Shown here: in pieces, positions 9,925 to 18,591 of the stretch
How the letters are laid out: every line of letters starts with the position of its first letter
How positions within the stretch are numbered: position 1 is the stretch's first letter
Assembly: GCF_000213055.1 (NCBI RefSeq)
Contig: NZ_CM001165.1
Location: forward strand, 4,672,945-4,736,944
Length of the DNA stretch: 64,000 nucleotides
Reading direction: 5' to 3'
From: Streptomyces sp. Tu6071
GTDB lineage: Bacteria > Actinomycetota > Actinomycetes > Streptomycetales > Streptomycetaceae
The notes under the pieces: model-generated
The model's input: the letters and a program-made list of their open reading frames with translations, nothing else
Told to the model about the DNA's origin: nothing
The model's database searches: none
Made by a program: the position numbers and the translations under genes

Positions 9925-10187
9925 AGGCAGGCGGGCCTCGGTCGGTGCGTGGGCTGCGCACGGTCTGCGGGGTCCGCGGGAGCCGAGGGGCACGGCGTCC
10001 GCGACGGTGGAGTGAGGTGTGGGCGGGCCTCGGTCGGTGCGTGGGCTGCGCACGGCGTGCGGGGTCCGCGGGAGCCAAGCTGCACGGCGTCCGCGACGGT
10101 GGAGTGAAAGGCGTGCGGGCCTCGGTCGGTGCGTGGGCTGCGCACGGTCTGCGGGGTTCGCGGGAGCTGAGGGGCACGGCGTCCGTG
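9912..10187. repeat. 91/92-bp tandem repeat, three copies, starting inside glmS
   Basis: Copies begin at 9912, 10003 and 10095 with GACGGTGGAGTGA, which in the first copy is the end of glmS with its stop. Shared blocks include GCGGGCCTCGGTCGGTGCGT (9931, 10023, 10115; period exactly 92) and GGGGCACGGCGTCCG. The third copy ends near 10187. Differences are few single bases and a short indel after the stop. Confidence 0.95.
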
Positions 10188-10472
10188 TGGGGAGCGGACG
10201 GGTAGCCGGGGGCGCGGGGCCTGCGGCTATCGGTGGCGGGCTCGTGGGGCTCGGCGCGTGCGCGGGCTGCGCATGGGGTGCGGGCCGCGCGCGGTGTGCT
10301 GGCCGCGTGCGGTGTGCGGGACCTGCGGGGCGCGGGCGGTGTGCGCGTGCTGGGCGTGCCGGGGCGGGCCGGGGAGCGGGGGCGCGGGGCCCGGCGGGTG
10401 GGGGTCGGCGGGCCCGGGGCGTAGGTTTTCCCCGGGCCGGGGTTCCGTTCCGGCCGGAGAGGAACGGCTCCC
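10188..10472. other. Intergenic region, degenerate GC repeats
   Basis: No gene is supported. Imperfect echoes of the glmS repeat (GCGCGGGCTGCGCATGGGG near 10256-10276) and repeated GGTGTGC/GGCCGCGTGCGG words suggest older, decayed copies. GGAGAGGA at 10456-10463 is the ribosome binding site of acpS. Confidence 0.5.
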
Positions 10473-10841
10473 GTGATCATCGGTGTCGGCATCGACGTGG
10501 CGGAGATCGACCGCTTCGGGGCGGCCCTGCGCCGTACCCCGCAGCTCGCGGAGCGCCTTTTCACCGGGGGCGAGACCACGCTGCCGGACGGCGAGCCGCG
10601 CGGCATCGCCTCGCTCGCCGCCCGCTTCGCGGCGAAGGAGGCCCTCGCCAAGGCGCTGGGCGCCCCCGCCGGGCTGCGCTGGACCGACGCCGAGGTCTGC
10701 GCCGAGCCGGGGGGCCGCCCCTACCTCCGCGTCCGCGGCACGGTCGCGGCCCGCGCGGCCGAGCTGGGCGTCCGCCACTGGCACGTCTCCCTGAGCCATG
10801 ACGCGGGCGTCGCCTCTGCGGTGGTGATCGCCGAGGGGTGA
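10473..10841 (+). CDS. acpS: Holo-[acyl-carrier-protein] synthase
   Basis: The enzyme transfers 4'-phosphopantetheine from CoA to acyl carrier proteins. The product is 122 residues, the normal AcpS length, from GTG 10473 with GGAGAGGA at 10456-10463. The metal-binding motif [14 protein letters not shown] is at the N-terminus and the second signature [12 protein letters not shown] at about residues 49-60. It follows glmS and its repeats; the EamA gene downstream is convergent. Confidence 0.95.
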   Translation: MIIGVGIDVAEIDRFGAALRRTPQLAERLFTGGETTLPDGEPRGIASLAARFAAKEALAKALGAPAGLRWTDAEVCAEPGGRPYLRVRGTVAARAAELGVRHWHVSLSHDAGVASAVVIAEG

Positions 10842-10890
10842 GCCCCCGCGCGGGCGCAGCCGCACCCCGTACAGCCTGGCGGACCGGCTC

Positions 10891-11733
10891 CTAAGCCAAC
10901 TCCAGCACCGCGATCCCGCCCAGTACCACCGCACTCGCGACAAGCCGCCACCTCCCCATTCGTTCCCGGAACACCACCACTCCGATCACCGCCGCGATCA
11001 CGATGCTCGTCTCGCGGAGTGCGGCGATGCTCGCCAGATCCCCGTACGCCTGCGCCCCTACGACGAGCCCGTACGCGGCGAGCGACAGCACGCCGCCGAG
11101 CACCCCCGTCCGCCACCCCACCCGTATCCGCTCGCCGAAGCGGTCGCGCCAGCGGGCCAGGGCGAGGAGCGGCAGGACGGGCCCCTGGAGCAGGAACATC
11201 CAGCCGATGTACCCGAGCACGGTCCCCGCGTCCCGCACACCCGTCCCGTCCACGACGGTGTAGCTCGCGATCATCACCCCCGTGCCCAGCGCCGCGGCGA
11301 GCGCCGGCCACTGGGCGCGCCCCGGCAGACCGTCCGCGAGGGCGAGCCCCGCGAGGCCGAGGGATATGACGACGACGCCGAGCGCCTGCCCCGCGGGCAG
11401 CGCCGCGCCGAGCACGAGGGTCGAGGCGAGCGCGACGAGCCAGGGCGAGGTGCCGCGCGCGATCGGGTACATCTGGCCGAAGTCGCCGAGCCGGTACGCC
11501 TGGAGCAGGAGCCACTGGTAGACGGCCTGCAGGAGCGCCGAGGCGATCAGGAACGGCCAGGCGCGGGCCTCGGGGACAGGTGTCCAGCAGGCGATGAGCG
11601 CGCCGCAGACCGTGTAGACGAGGTTGATCATCACCGTGCGGGCCGCCTTGTCGACGGCCGCGTGCGAGAGGGCGTTCCAGATCGCGTGCAGCAGCGCCGC
11701 CGTGAGCACGGCCACCGGGACGGCGGCGGGCAT
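10891..11733 (-). CDS. EamA-family (DMT superfamily) transporter
   Basis: The 280-residue protein is hydrophobic throughout, with about ten predicted membrane spans in two EamA repeats: MPAAVPVAVLTAALLHAIWN in the first, and ALGTGVMIASYTVVDG and LSLAAYGLVVGAQAYG in the second. AGGGAAGGAGA precedes ATG 11733. Such proteins usually export or exchange small metabolites; the substrate is unknown. It is divergent from an RpiR-type regulator, 120 bp away, so joint control is plausible. Confidence 0.88.
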   Translation of the reverse strand: MPAAVPVAVLTAALLHAIWNALSHAAVDKAARTVMINLVYTVCGALIACWTPVPEARAWPFLIASALLQAVYQWLLLQAYRLGDFGQMYPIARGTSPWLVALASTLVLGAALPAGQALGVVVISLGLAGLALADGLPGRAQWPALAAALGTGVMIASYTVVDGTGVRDAGTVLGYIGWMFLLQGPVLPLLALARWRDRFGERIRVGWRTGVLGGVLSLAAYGLVVGAQAYGDLASIAALRETSIVIAAVIGVVVFRERMGRWRLVASAVVLGGIAVLELA

Positions 11734-11824
11734 AGGGGTCTCCTTCCCTGTACGAGGACAGCTCGGGCCTGCGGTCCGCGCCTACCGCGCGTTCCCGTGC
11801 CGTTCCGAGGGGCACGGCGAGCGC

Positions 11825-11868
11825 GGAACCGAATTCCAAGGTACACTACTTTCGTGGAACAGAATTCC
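11825..11868 (+). promoter_or_regulatory. Leaderless promoter with paired operator-like sites
   Basis: GGAACCGAATTCC (11825-11837) and GGAACAGAATTCC (11856-11868) are near-identical, each an imperfect palindrome GGAA-N5-TTCC, with starts 31 bp apart (three helical turns). A TACACT -10 element (11842-11847) sits between them, and the regulator's GTG follows 6 bp later, so the mRNA is probably leaderless. The second site overlaps the first codons. This is the arrangement expected for autorepression. Confidence 0.55.
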
Positions 11869-12738
11869 GAGAAGAGTCCGGCCGACCTCGCCGCGCACAT
11901 CCGCTCCCACCTCTCGGGGCTGAGCGGCGCCGAGGCGCGCGTCGCGCGCACCGTCCTCGACCTGGGGGAACGCCTCGTAGGGCTGAGCGTGAGCGAGGTC
12001 GCCGCGCTCGCCGAGACCGCGCCGTCCTCGGTCGTACGCACCTGCCAACGGCTCGAATTCCGGGGCTTCCAGGAGCTGAAGATCGCCGCGGCGCGTCAGG
12101 CGCCACGCCCGGCGCGGGAGCCGGGAGCGGCCGGCGGTCCCGCCGATTCCGGGGACGCGGCCGACCCGGCGGCGCGCGCCCTCGCCGCGACGCTCGCCGC
12201 GAGCCGCGAGGCGCTCGACGGGCTGCGCACGACGCTGCCACCCGCGCGGCTCGGCGAGGCCGCCCGGCTCCTGCACGGGGCGAGCAGGGTCCTCGTCGTG
12301 GGCGCCGGTCTCTCGCAGCCCGTCGTGGCCGACGCCGCGTACCGGCTGCGCGCGGTGGGCCGCGCCGTCGACGCCCCCACCGACCCGCTCACCGCGCAGC
12401 TCTCCGCCGGGCTGCTCACGGACAGCTCGGTGTGCCTCGCGGTGAGCCACACGGGCGCGACGCGCTCCACCGTGGACGCGGCCCGCCGCGCCCGCCTCCA
12501 GGGCGCCGCCGTCCTCGCCCTGACCAGCTACGTCCGCTCCCCGCTGACCGAGACGAGCGACTGCGTGCTCGTGGCGGGCGGGCAGGACCTCGTCCTCGGC
12601 CTGGAGGCGGTCGCGAGCCGCCTCGCCCACCTCGCGGTGATCGACGCGCTCGTCCAGACCCTGCTCGACCTGGGCGGGGAGGAGGCGCGGCGGGCCCTCG
12701 ACGTATCAGCGGAGGTGACGGCCGAGCACTCCTACTGA
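11854..12738 (+). CDS. MurR/RpiR family transcriptional regulator
   Basis: The start is GTG 11854 (VEQNSEKSPADLAAHIRSHL); 294 residues. An RpiR-type helix-turn-helix occupies about residues 1-80 (LSVSEVAALAETAPSSVVRT), followed by a linker and a SIS sugar-phosphate-binding domain at about 135-260 (RVLVVGAGLSQPVV, VSHTGATRSTVDAARRA). Members sense phosphosugars and control sugar or amino-sugar genes. No sugar gene is adjacent; the nearest target candidates are itself and the divergent EamA transporter. Confidence 0.9.
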   Translation: MEQNSEKSPADLAAHIRSHLSGLSGAEARVARTVLDLGERLVGLSVSEVAALAETAPSSVVRTCQRLEFRGFQELKIAAARQAPRPAREPGAAGGPADSGDAADPAARALAATLAASREALDGLRTTLPPARLGEAARLLHGASRVLVVGAGLSQPVVADAAYRLRAVGRAVDAPTDPLTAQLSAGLLTDSSVCLAVSHTGATRSTVDAARRARLQGAAVLALTSYVRSPLTETSDCVLVAGGQDLVLGLEAVASRLAHLAVIDALVQTLLDLGGEEARRALDVSAEVTAEHSY

Positions 12739-12803
12739 CCGGTCCCGCGGAGCCGGCCGGGCTGCCCGTGCGTACCCGCGGGCGCTGCGGGAAACTCGAC
12801 ATC

Positions 12804-14288
12804 ATGCGTACCGCTCACCGCGTGGAGACCGTACGGGCCGCCGAGACACGGCTCATGGACCGACTGCCGGACGGGGCGCTCATGGCGCGCGCCGCCACGG
12901 GGCTCGCGACCGCCGCCGCCGAGCTGCTCGGGCGGGTGTACGGCAGCCGCGTCTGCCTTCTCGTCGGCAGCGGCGACAACGGCGGCGACACGCTCCACGC
13001 CGGTGCGGCCCTCGCCCGGCGCGGCGCGGGCGTCAGCGCCGTGCTCCTGTCGCCCGGCCGCGCGCACGCGGGCGGCCTCACGGCACTGCGCGCGGCGGGC
13101 GGCCTCGTCCTCGAAGCGCCCGAAGCGGCCGGGGAGTCCGAGGTACCCGGCGAGGTGACGCGGCGGGTGCGGGAGGCGGACCTCGTCCTCGACGGGATCG
13201 TCGGCATCGGCGGCAAGGGCGGACTGCGGCCCGTCGCGGCCCGCCTGGCGCGCACGGCGTACGAGGGTCGCCCCGCGATCCTCGCCGTCGACCTGCCGAG
13301 CGGTATCGACGCGGACAGCGGCGAGGTGAACGGGGACGCGGTGCGCGCCGACGTCACGGTCACCTTCGGCACGTACAAGCCGGGGCTGCTCATCGATCCC
13401 GGGCGCGAGCACGTGGGCGCGCTGCGGCTCGTACCGATCGGCATCGAGCCGGGCGCGCCGGACCTGGAGGCGCTCCAGTACGCGGACGTGGCCGCGCTGC
13501 TGCCGGTGCCCGGGGTGGAGAGCGACAAGTACCGGCGGGGTGTCGTCGGGATCGCGGCCGGTTCGACGCGCTATCCGGGCGCGCCGGTCCTCGCGGTGAC
13601 GGGAGCGCTGCGGGGCGGCGCGGGCGCGGTGCGGTACGCGGGCTCGGCGGCCGACGCGGTGACGGCGCGGCACCCCGAGACGCTCGTGTCCTCGGGGCTG
13701 CCGTCCGAGGCGGGACGGGTGCAGGCGTGGGTCGTGGGGCCGGGGCTCGGCGACGGCGACGAGGCGCGCGCGGCGCTCGACGACGTCCTCGCGACGGACG
13801 TCCCCCTCCTGATGGACGCCGACGCGCTGAGCCTCGCGGGCCCGGACCGCATCCGGGCCCGTACCGCGCCGACCCTCCTCACCCCGCACGCGGGCGAGGC
13901 CGCCCGGCTCCTCGGCGCCGACCGCGCGGACGTCGAGGCCCGCCGTCTCGACGCCGTGCGCGCGCTTGCCGACCGTCTCGGCGCGACCGTGCTCCTCAAG
14001 GGCTCCACGACGCTCATCGCCGACCCCGGCGGCACCTCCCCCGTACGAGTGAATGCCACCGGCACCTCGTGGCTCGCCACGGCGGGCGCGGGCGACGTCC
14101 TCTCCGGCCTCGCCGGTTCCCTCCTCGCCACCGGCCTCCCCCCGCGCGAGGCCGCCTCGGCCGCCGCCCACCTCCACGGCCTGGCGGCCCGCCGCGCCGC
14201 GGGCGGCGGCCGAGGCGGCGCCCCGATCACGGCCTACGACGTGGCGGAGGCGATCCCGGGGGCGTGGCGGGACGTGCGGGAGGGATGA
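12804..14288 (+). CDS. nnr: Bifunctional NAD(P)H-hydrate epimerase / dehydratase
   Basis: This enzyme repairs damaged NADHX and NADPHX. The 494-residue product joins an N-terminal epimerase domain (VCLLVGSGDNGGD at about 51-63, then VDLPSGIDADSGEVNGD) to a C-terminal ADP/ATP-dependent dehydratase domain (SDKYRRGVVGIAAGS, LLMDADALSL, LTPHAGEAARLLG, and TAGAGDVLSG at about 425-434). I use ATG 12804 because it gives the normal N-terminus (MRTAHRVETVRAAETR). It sits between the RpiR gene and a repeat-rich gap. Confidence 0.93.
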   Translation: MRTAHRVETVRAAETRLMDRLPDGALMARAATGLATAAAELLGRVYGSRVCLLVGSGDNGGDTLHAGAALARRGAGVSAVLLSPGRAHAGGLTALRAAGGLVLEAPEAAGESEVPGEVTRRVREADLVLDGIVGIGGKGGLRPVAARLARTAYEGRPAILAVDLPSGIDADSGEVNGDAVRADVTVTFGTYKPGLLIDPGREHVGALRLVPIGIEPGAPDLEALQYADVAALLPVPGVESDKYRRGVVGIAAGSTRYPGAPVLAVTGALRGGAGAVRYAGSAADAVTARHPETLVSSGLPSEAGRVQAWVVGPGLGDGDEARAALDDVLATDVPLLMDADALSLAGPDRIRARTAPTLLTPHAGEAARLLGADRADVEARRLDAVRALADRLGATVLLKGSTTLIADPGGTSPVRVNATGTSWLATAGAGDVLSGLAGSLLATGLPPREAASAAAHLHGLAARRAAGGGRGGAPITAYDVAEAIPGAWRDVREG

Positions 14289-14304
14289 GGGGAAGGGCTC
14301 CGCG

Positions 14305-14590
14305 TGTGACCCGGCCCGCCCGCCGCGTCGCCTGGCCCGGCCCGCGTGTCGCCCGATCCGCGTGTCGCCCGGTCCGCGTGTCGCCTGGCCCGCCCCCAGC
14401 CTCGCTCGGCCCGCCCGCTCCCGCGTCGCTCGGCCCGCTCGTCGCCTCGCTCGGCCCGCCCATTCCCGCGTCGCTCGGCCCGCTCCCGCGTCAACGCGCC
14501 CCGCCGCCCCGTCGTCCCCACGCGTCAATCCGCCCCCGCCACCCCACCGCCCCGTCATCCCCACGCGTCAACGCGCCCCCGTCGGCCCCG
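14305..14590. repeat. Low-complexity degenerate repeat tract
   Basis: About 285 bp between nnr and the Nudix gene is built from variants of CCCGCGTCGCTCGGCCCGCT and CGTGTCGCCCGGTCCG, then CCGTCGTCCCCACGCGTCAA-like words. All frames read as Pro/Arg/Ala/Ser repeats with no plausible protein. It looks like slippage-expanded intergenic DNA. Confidence 0.75.
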
Positions 14591-14657
14591 CCATCATTCA
14601 TCCGCTGTTGCCCCGTTGTTGTGGCACGAGCCCCTCGGGTGTGTCCACAATTCCCCC

Positions 14658-15119
14658 ATGAATCCCCCTCTTCCGCCCCGGGTGCGGGTGGCGGCCTATG
14701 TCGTGCGGTACGGGGCGCGTGGGCCCGAGTTGCTGGTGTTCGATCACGTCGGTGTGCCGGAGGCCGGTACGCAGGTCCCCGCGGGGGGTGTGGAGAGCGG
14801 CGAGGAGCTGAGCGCGGCCGTGCTGCGCGAGGTGCGCGAGGAGACGGGCGTCGAGGGTGCCCGCGTCGTACGGGCCCTCGCCGTCGATCACCGCCCCCAC
14901 CCTGAGACCGGCGCCTCGCGCCGCACCACGTACTTCCTCCTGCACGCCCCCCGCGGCGGCCCCGACCACTGGGAGCACCACGCCGCCGTCGAGAACCTCC
15001 GCTTCCGCTGCCACTGGCAGCCCCTTCCCCTCACCACCCCCCTCGCCGACCACCAGGACGCCTGGCTCGCGGCGGCGGAACCGACGTGGGGGGCGCGGGT
15101 GGGGGCGGGGCGGAGCTGA
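14658..15119 (+). CDS. Nudix hydrolase domain protein
   Basis: The 153-residue product contains a complete Nudix box at about residues 41-63: GGVESGEELSAAVLREVREE followed by TGV, with the catalytic Glu pair intact. The fold starts with RVRVAAYVVRYG and an LLVFDHVGVPEAGTQVPAG strand-loop. Nudix enzymes hydrolyse nucleoside diphosphates linked to other groups; the substrate cannot be told from sequence. The start ATG at 14658 lacks a strong ribosome site. Confidence 0.88.
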   Translation: MNPPLPPRVRVAAYVVRYGARGPELLVFDHVGVPEAGTQVPAGGVESGEELSAAVLREVREETGVEGARVVRALAVDHRPHPETGASRRTTYFLLHAPRGGPDHWEHHAAVENLRFRCHWQPLPLTTPLADHQDAWLAAAEPTWGARVGAGRS

Positions 15120-15265
15120 GGCGTCCGGGCGCGCTCGTCCGTCGGGCGGCCGGGTGGGAGGTGCGCGAGGGCGCGTACCGATCGACGCCGAACGCCCACT
15201 GAGGCGGGCACCCACCCCGTACGCGCGCCGCGACCCCCTCGCCCGCCCCCTGCCACACTCCCCGC

Positions 15266-15880
15266 ATGTTCCTCATGCGCCCCGTCGTCGAGATCCAGGC
15301 CGTGGACGGGCGGCCTCCGTGGCCCGTCGCGGCGCTGCGGCCGTACGGCTTTCTCGCGTTGCGCGGGGGGCTGAGCGAAGGGGAGACCGGGGCCGTGGTC
15401 CTCGGCCTCGCGCAGGGCAACGACCACGACGGTGATCCGGACCTGCCGCCGCGCCCCGCCGGGCGGCTCCCGGCGCTCCTGCACGGGTTGCTCTCGTACG
15501 AGTTCCCCACCGCCGCCGGAGGACTGTGGGTCACCGACACCCGCACGGGCGCCGACTTCCCGCCCGGCTGCTGCTGCGGCCTGGAGGACTGGCGCGAGTG
15601 GTACGACGTGCTCGACGGCGGTCCGCCCCTGTGGTGGGGGCACGCGGCCCGCCCCGGCGAGGACCCCCGGGCCGAGCGCGACGGCGACGTGGTGCGGCTC
15701 CGTGCGGCCGGCGGGGCGGCGTCCTCCGTGCCCGTCGCCGAAGTGCGCGCGCTGCTCGACGGGGTCGAGGGCGCCTTGCGGGACTTCCTCGCGGACGCGG
15801 CCGGGTGGGCCGTACGGACGGTGCCCGCGCACGCCGAAGCGCTCGCCCACGCGCTGGCCCGCGCCCTCGCGGTGGGCTGA
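15266..15880 (+). CDS. Conserved hypothetical protein (streptomycete)
   Basis: The 204-residue product has strong codon bias but no motif I recognise. Notable features are a Cys triplet (FPPGCCCGLEDWREWYDVLD), a Trp pair (PPLWWGHAARPGEDP) and an amphipathic C-terminal helix (HAEALAHALARALAVG). It is probably cytosolic. A second ATG at 15275 is an alternative start. It lies just upstream of alr in the same direction with an 93-bp gap. Confidence 0.75.
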   Translation: MFLMRPVVEIQAVDGRPPWPVAALRPYGFLALRGGLSEGETGAVVLGLAQGNDHDGDPDLPPRPAGRLPALLHGLLSYEFPTAAGGLWVTDTRTGADFPPGCCCGLEDWREWYDVLDGGPPLWWGHAARPGEDPRAERDGDVVRLRAAGGAASSVPVAEVRALLDGVEGALRDFLADAAGWAVRTVPAHAEALAHALARALAVG

Positions 15881-15973
15881 ACCCTCGCCGGGGCCTCGGG
15901 GTGGCGTGAGCCGGGGCCGTCCCGCCGCCCTTGGCGCAGCCCCCTCCCGGCCGCAGTGCGACACTGAGTCACG

Positions 15974-17110
15974 ATGAACACCACCGCACAGGGCCCCCGG
16001 GCCGAGATCGATCTTGCCGCTCTGCGGGCCAATGTCCGCCTGCTGAGGGAGCGCGCGCCCGGTGCGGCGTTCATGGCGGTGGTCAAGGCCGACGCCTACG
16101 GGCACGGTGCGCTCGCCTGCGCGCGGGCCGCGCGGGAGGCCGGGGCGAGCTGGCTCGGCGTCGCGACGCCCGCCGAGGCGCTCGCGCTGCGCGCGGCGGG
16201 TGCCGAGGGCCGCATGCTGTGCTGGCTGTGGACGCCCGGCGGCCCCTGGCGCGCCGCGATCGAGGCCGACATCGACGTCTCGGTGAGCGGGCAGTGGGCG
16301 CTCGACGAGGTCGCCGCCGCCGCCCGCGCCGCGGGAGCCACGGCCCGTGTCCATCTCAAGGCGGACACCGGCCTCGGCCGCAACGGCTGCCAGCCCGCCG
16401 ACTGGCCCGCACTCGTGGGCAACGCCCTCGCCCTCCAGGCGGAGGGCCTGGTCCGGGTCGTCGGCCTGTGGTCGCACTTCGCCTGCGCCGACGAGCCCGG
16501 ACACCCCTCCATCGCCGCCCAGCTCACCCTCTTCGAGGAGATGACAGGGCTCGCCGCGCGCCTCGGCGTCCGCGCCGAGGTCCGGCACATCGCCAACTCG
16601 CCCGCCACCCTCAGCCTCCCCGAGAGCCACTACGACCTCGTACGGCCCGGGATCGCGATGTACGGGCTCTCGCCCAGCCCCGCCATGGGCACCCACACCG
16701 ACTTCGGGCTCCGCCCCGTCATGCGGCTCGTCGCCCCGCTCGCCCTCGTCAAGCGGGTCCCCGGCGGCCACGGCGTCAGCTACGGGCACCTCTACGTCAC
16801 CCCCGGCGACACGACACTCGGCCTCGTCCCGCTCGGCTACGGCGACGGCATCCCCCGGCACGCCTCGGGGAGCGGGCCCGTCCTCGTGAACGGCAAGTGG
16901 CACACCGTCGCGGGCCGCATCGCGATGGACCAGTTCGTCGTCGACCTCGGCGGCGACACGCCCGCCCCCGGCAGCGAGGCCGTCCTCTTCGGCCCCGGCG
17001 ACCGGGGCGAACCGAGCGCGGAGGACTGGGCGCGGGCGGCGGACAGCATCGTCTACGAAATCGTCACGCGCATCGGCGCCCGTGTGCCACGCGTCCATCT
17101 GAACGGGTAA
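15974..17110 (+). CDS. alr: Alanine racemase
   Basis: It makes D-alanine for peptidoglycan. The 378-residue product has the PLP lysine in VVKADAYGHG (Lys38) and the second catalytic base in GVSYGHLY (Tyr270), with SHFACADEPGHPS, ANSPATLSL and RPGIAMYGL as expected for the fold-III barrel, and the C-terminal beta domain (GRIAMDQFVVDLG). All catalytic residues are intact. An alpha/beta hydrolase and tsaE follow in the same direction, as I remember for other streptomycetes. Confidence 0.96.
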   Translation: MNTTAQGPRAEIDLAALRANVRLLRERAPGAAFMAVVKADAYGHGALACARAAREAGASWLGVATPAEALALRAAGAEGRMLCWLWTPGGPWRAAIEADIDVSVSGQWALDEVAAAARAAGATARVHLKADTGLGRNGCQPADWPALVGNALALQAEGLVRVVGLWSHFACADEPGHPSIAAQLTLFEEMTGLAARLGVRAEVRHIANSPATLSLPESHYDLVRPGIAMYGLSPSPAMGTHTDFGLRPVMRLVAPLALVKRVPGGHGVSYGHLYVTPGDTTLGLVPLGYGDGIPRHASGSGPVLVNGKWHTVAGRIAMDQFVVDLGGDTPAPGSEAVLFGPGDRGEPSAEDWARAADSIVYEIVTRIGARVPRVHLNG

Positions 17111-17166
17111 CGAACCCGTAGGGCTTGAGCAGGACCCGTACGCCCCGAGTCCCCGAGGAGAGTCAC

Positions 17167-18324
17167 GTGGCCGACAGCGCACCTCTCGCCGGGCTCCCCG
17201 GCCCGCTCCCGGCGCCCCCGCCCGCGTCCGGACGGCGGCGGGCCGGAGTGCTCGGGGCCGCCGTCGGCGTGCTCGCCGCCGGGGCCGCTGCCGGGGTCGC
17301 CGTCGAACGGCTCACCGTGGGCCGCTCGGTGCGCCGCCGGGCGCGCCTCGCGCTCGACGCCACGAGCCCGTACGGGACGCTGCGCGGCACCCCGGGCTCA
17401 GTCCTCGCGGAGGACGGCACCCCTCTCGCGTACGAGATCGAGGACCCCTACGCGGCTCCCTCCGAGGACGGAGGCGTCCCCCTCGCGGGGGAGGCCCCCT
17501 TCACCGTCGTCCTCTCGCACGGCTACTGCCTCAACCAGGACTCCTGGCACCACCAGAGGGCCGCCCTGCGAGGCCGCGCCCGCGCCGTCTACTGGGACCA
17601 GCGCGGACACGGACGCTCCGGCTGGACCCCCGGCGCGCCGCCCCCCGGCATCGACCTCCTCGGCAGCGACCTCAAGGCCGTCATCGACGCCGCCGCGCCC
17701 ACGGGGCCGCTCGTCCTGCTCGGGCACTCGATGGGCGGCATGACCGTCATGGCGCTCGCCGAGCGGTACCCGGACCTCGTGCGCGAGCGCGTCGTGGGGC
17801 TCGGCCTCGTCGGCACCTCGGCGGGGCGGCTCGACGAGGTCGCGTGGGGCCTGCCCGCGCCCGGCGCGGAGGCGCTGCGGCGGCTCGCGCCGGGCGTGCT
17901 GCGCGCCCTCGGCTCCGCGCCCGCGCTCGCCGAAGCCGGGCGCCGCGCCGTGACGGACGTCTTCGGCACGCTCGTACGCCGCTACTCCTTCGGCACGGGC
18001 GCCGAGACCGACCCGGCTCTCGCCCGTTTCGCGACCCGCATGATCGAGGCGACACCGATGGAGGTCGTCGCCGCCTTCTGGCCCGCCTTCGCCGCCCACG
18101 ACAAGACGGCGGCGCTCCCGCTCCTCAGGGGCCGCCCCGCCTTCGTCCTCGCCGGCACGGACGACCTCATCACCCCCGCGACCCACAGCCGCACCCTCGC
18201 GACCGCGCTCCCCGAGGCGGACCTCACGCTCGTCCCCGGCGCGGGCCACCTGGTCCTCCTGGAACGCCCGCAGGAGGTCGACGCGGCGGTGACGCGGCTG
18301 CTGGAAGCGGTGGAGGGACGGTGA
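17167..18324 (+). CDS. Membrane-anchored alpha/beta hydrolase
   Basis: I choose GTG 17167 because GAGGAGAG at 17155-17162 is a good ribosome site; a TTG at 17125 would add 14 residues. The 385-residue protein has an N-terminal hydrophobic segment (GVLGAAVGVLAAGAAAGVAV) and then a hydrolase fold: VVLSHGYCLNQDSW (oxyanion strand), VYWDQRGHGRSG, the nucleophile elbow LLGHSMGGM (Ser188), an Asp in AGTDDLITP and the catalytic His in VPGAGHLVLLERP. Substrate unknown. Confidence 0.9.
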   Translation: MADSAPLAGLPGPLPAPPPASGRRRAGVLGAAVGVLAAGAAAGVAVERLTVGRSVRRRARLALDATSPYGTLRGTPGSVLAEDGTPLAYEIEDPYAAPSEDGGVPLAGEAPFTVVLSHGYCLNQDSWHHQRAALRGRARAVYWDQRGHGRSGWTPGAPPPGIDLLGSDLKAVIDAAAPTGPLVLLGHSMGGMTVMALAERYPDLVRERVVGLGLVGTSAGRLDEVAWGLPAPGAEALRRLAPGVLRALGSAPALAEAGRRAVTDVFGTLVRRYSFGTGAETDPALARFATRMIEATPMEVVAAFWPAFAAHDKTAALPLLRGRPAFVLAGTDDLITPATHSRTLATALPEADLTLVPGAGHLVLLERPQEVDAAVTRLLEAVEGR

Positions 18325-18406
18325 ACGCGGGGGCCATGAGGGAGGGGCGGTAGGGCGCCCTCCCGCCCGTCGCGCACCAGCGCGGGGGCCGCGCCGGGGT
18401 GTCCGG

Positions 18407-18522
18407 GCGCACTTCGCCGGCCTGCCGGACTCGCAGCGGTACCCGGCCGACGACGGTGCCTCGACGCGCTGCTCCGCGACGTCGCCCACGAGCGGGAGGC
18501 GGCCCGCCCCTCGGGCCGCTGA
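18407..18522 (+). pseudogene. Possible frameshifted gene remnant (TetR C-terminus?)
   Basis: Between the hydrolase and tsaE, frame 2 reads AHFAGLPDSQRYPADD from 18410, and from 18457 frame 1 reads CLDALLRDVAHEREAARPSG and ends at a TGA at 18520-18522. Joined across a frameshift these resemble the end of a TetR-type regulator. No intact frame spans the region. The assignment is a guess from pattern. Confidence 0.25.
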
Positions 18523-18591
18523 GCCGCCGTACGGGCCCGTGGGGACCCGTACGGTCCGGTGGGCCGTCCGCCGCCTATTACCGTGCCTCCC

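Noticed and set aside
6811..10053. A 1080-codon minus-strand frame across coaA and glmS
   Set aside because: Only its last 328 codons are coaA. The rest is antisense to glmS, whose motifs and codon bias are unmistakable on the plus strand; long antisense frames are normal in GC-rich DNA.
14305..14590. A possible CRISPR or protein repeat
   Set aside because: Units vary in length and sequence and lack regular spacers; every frame is low complexity.
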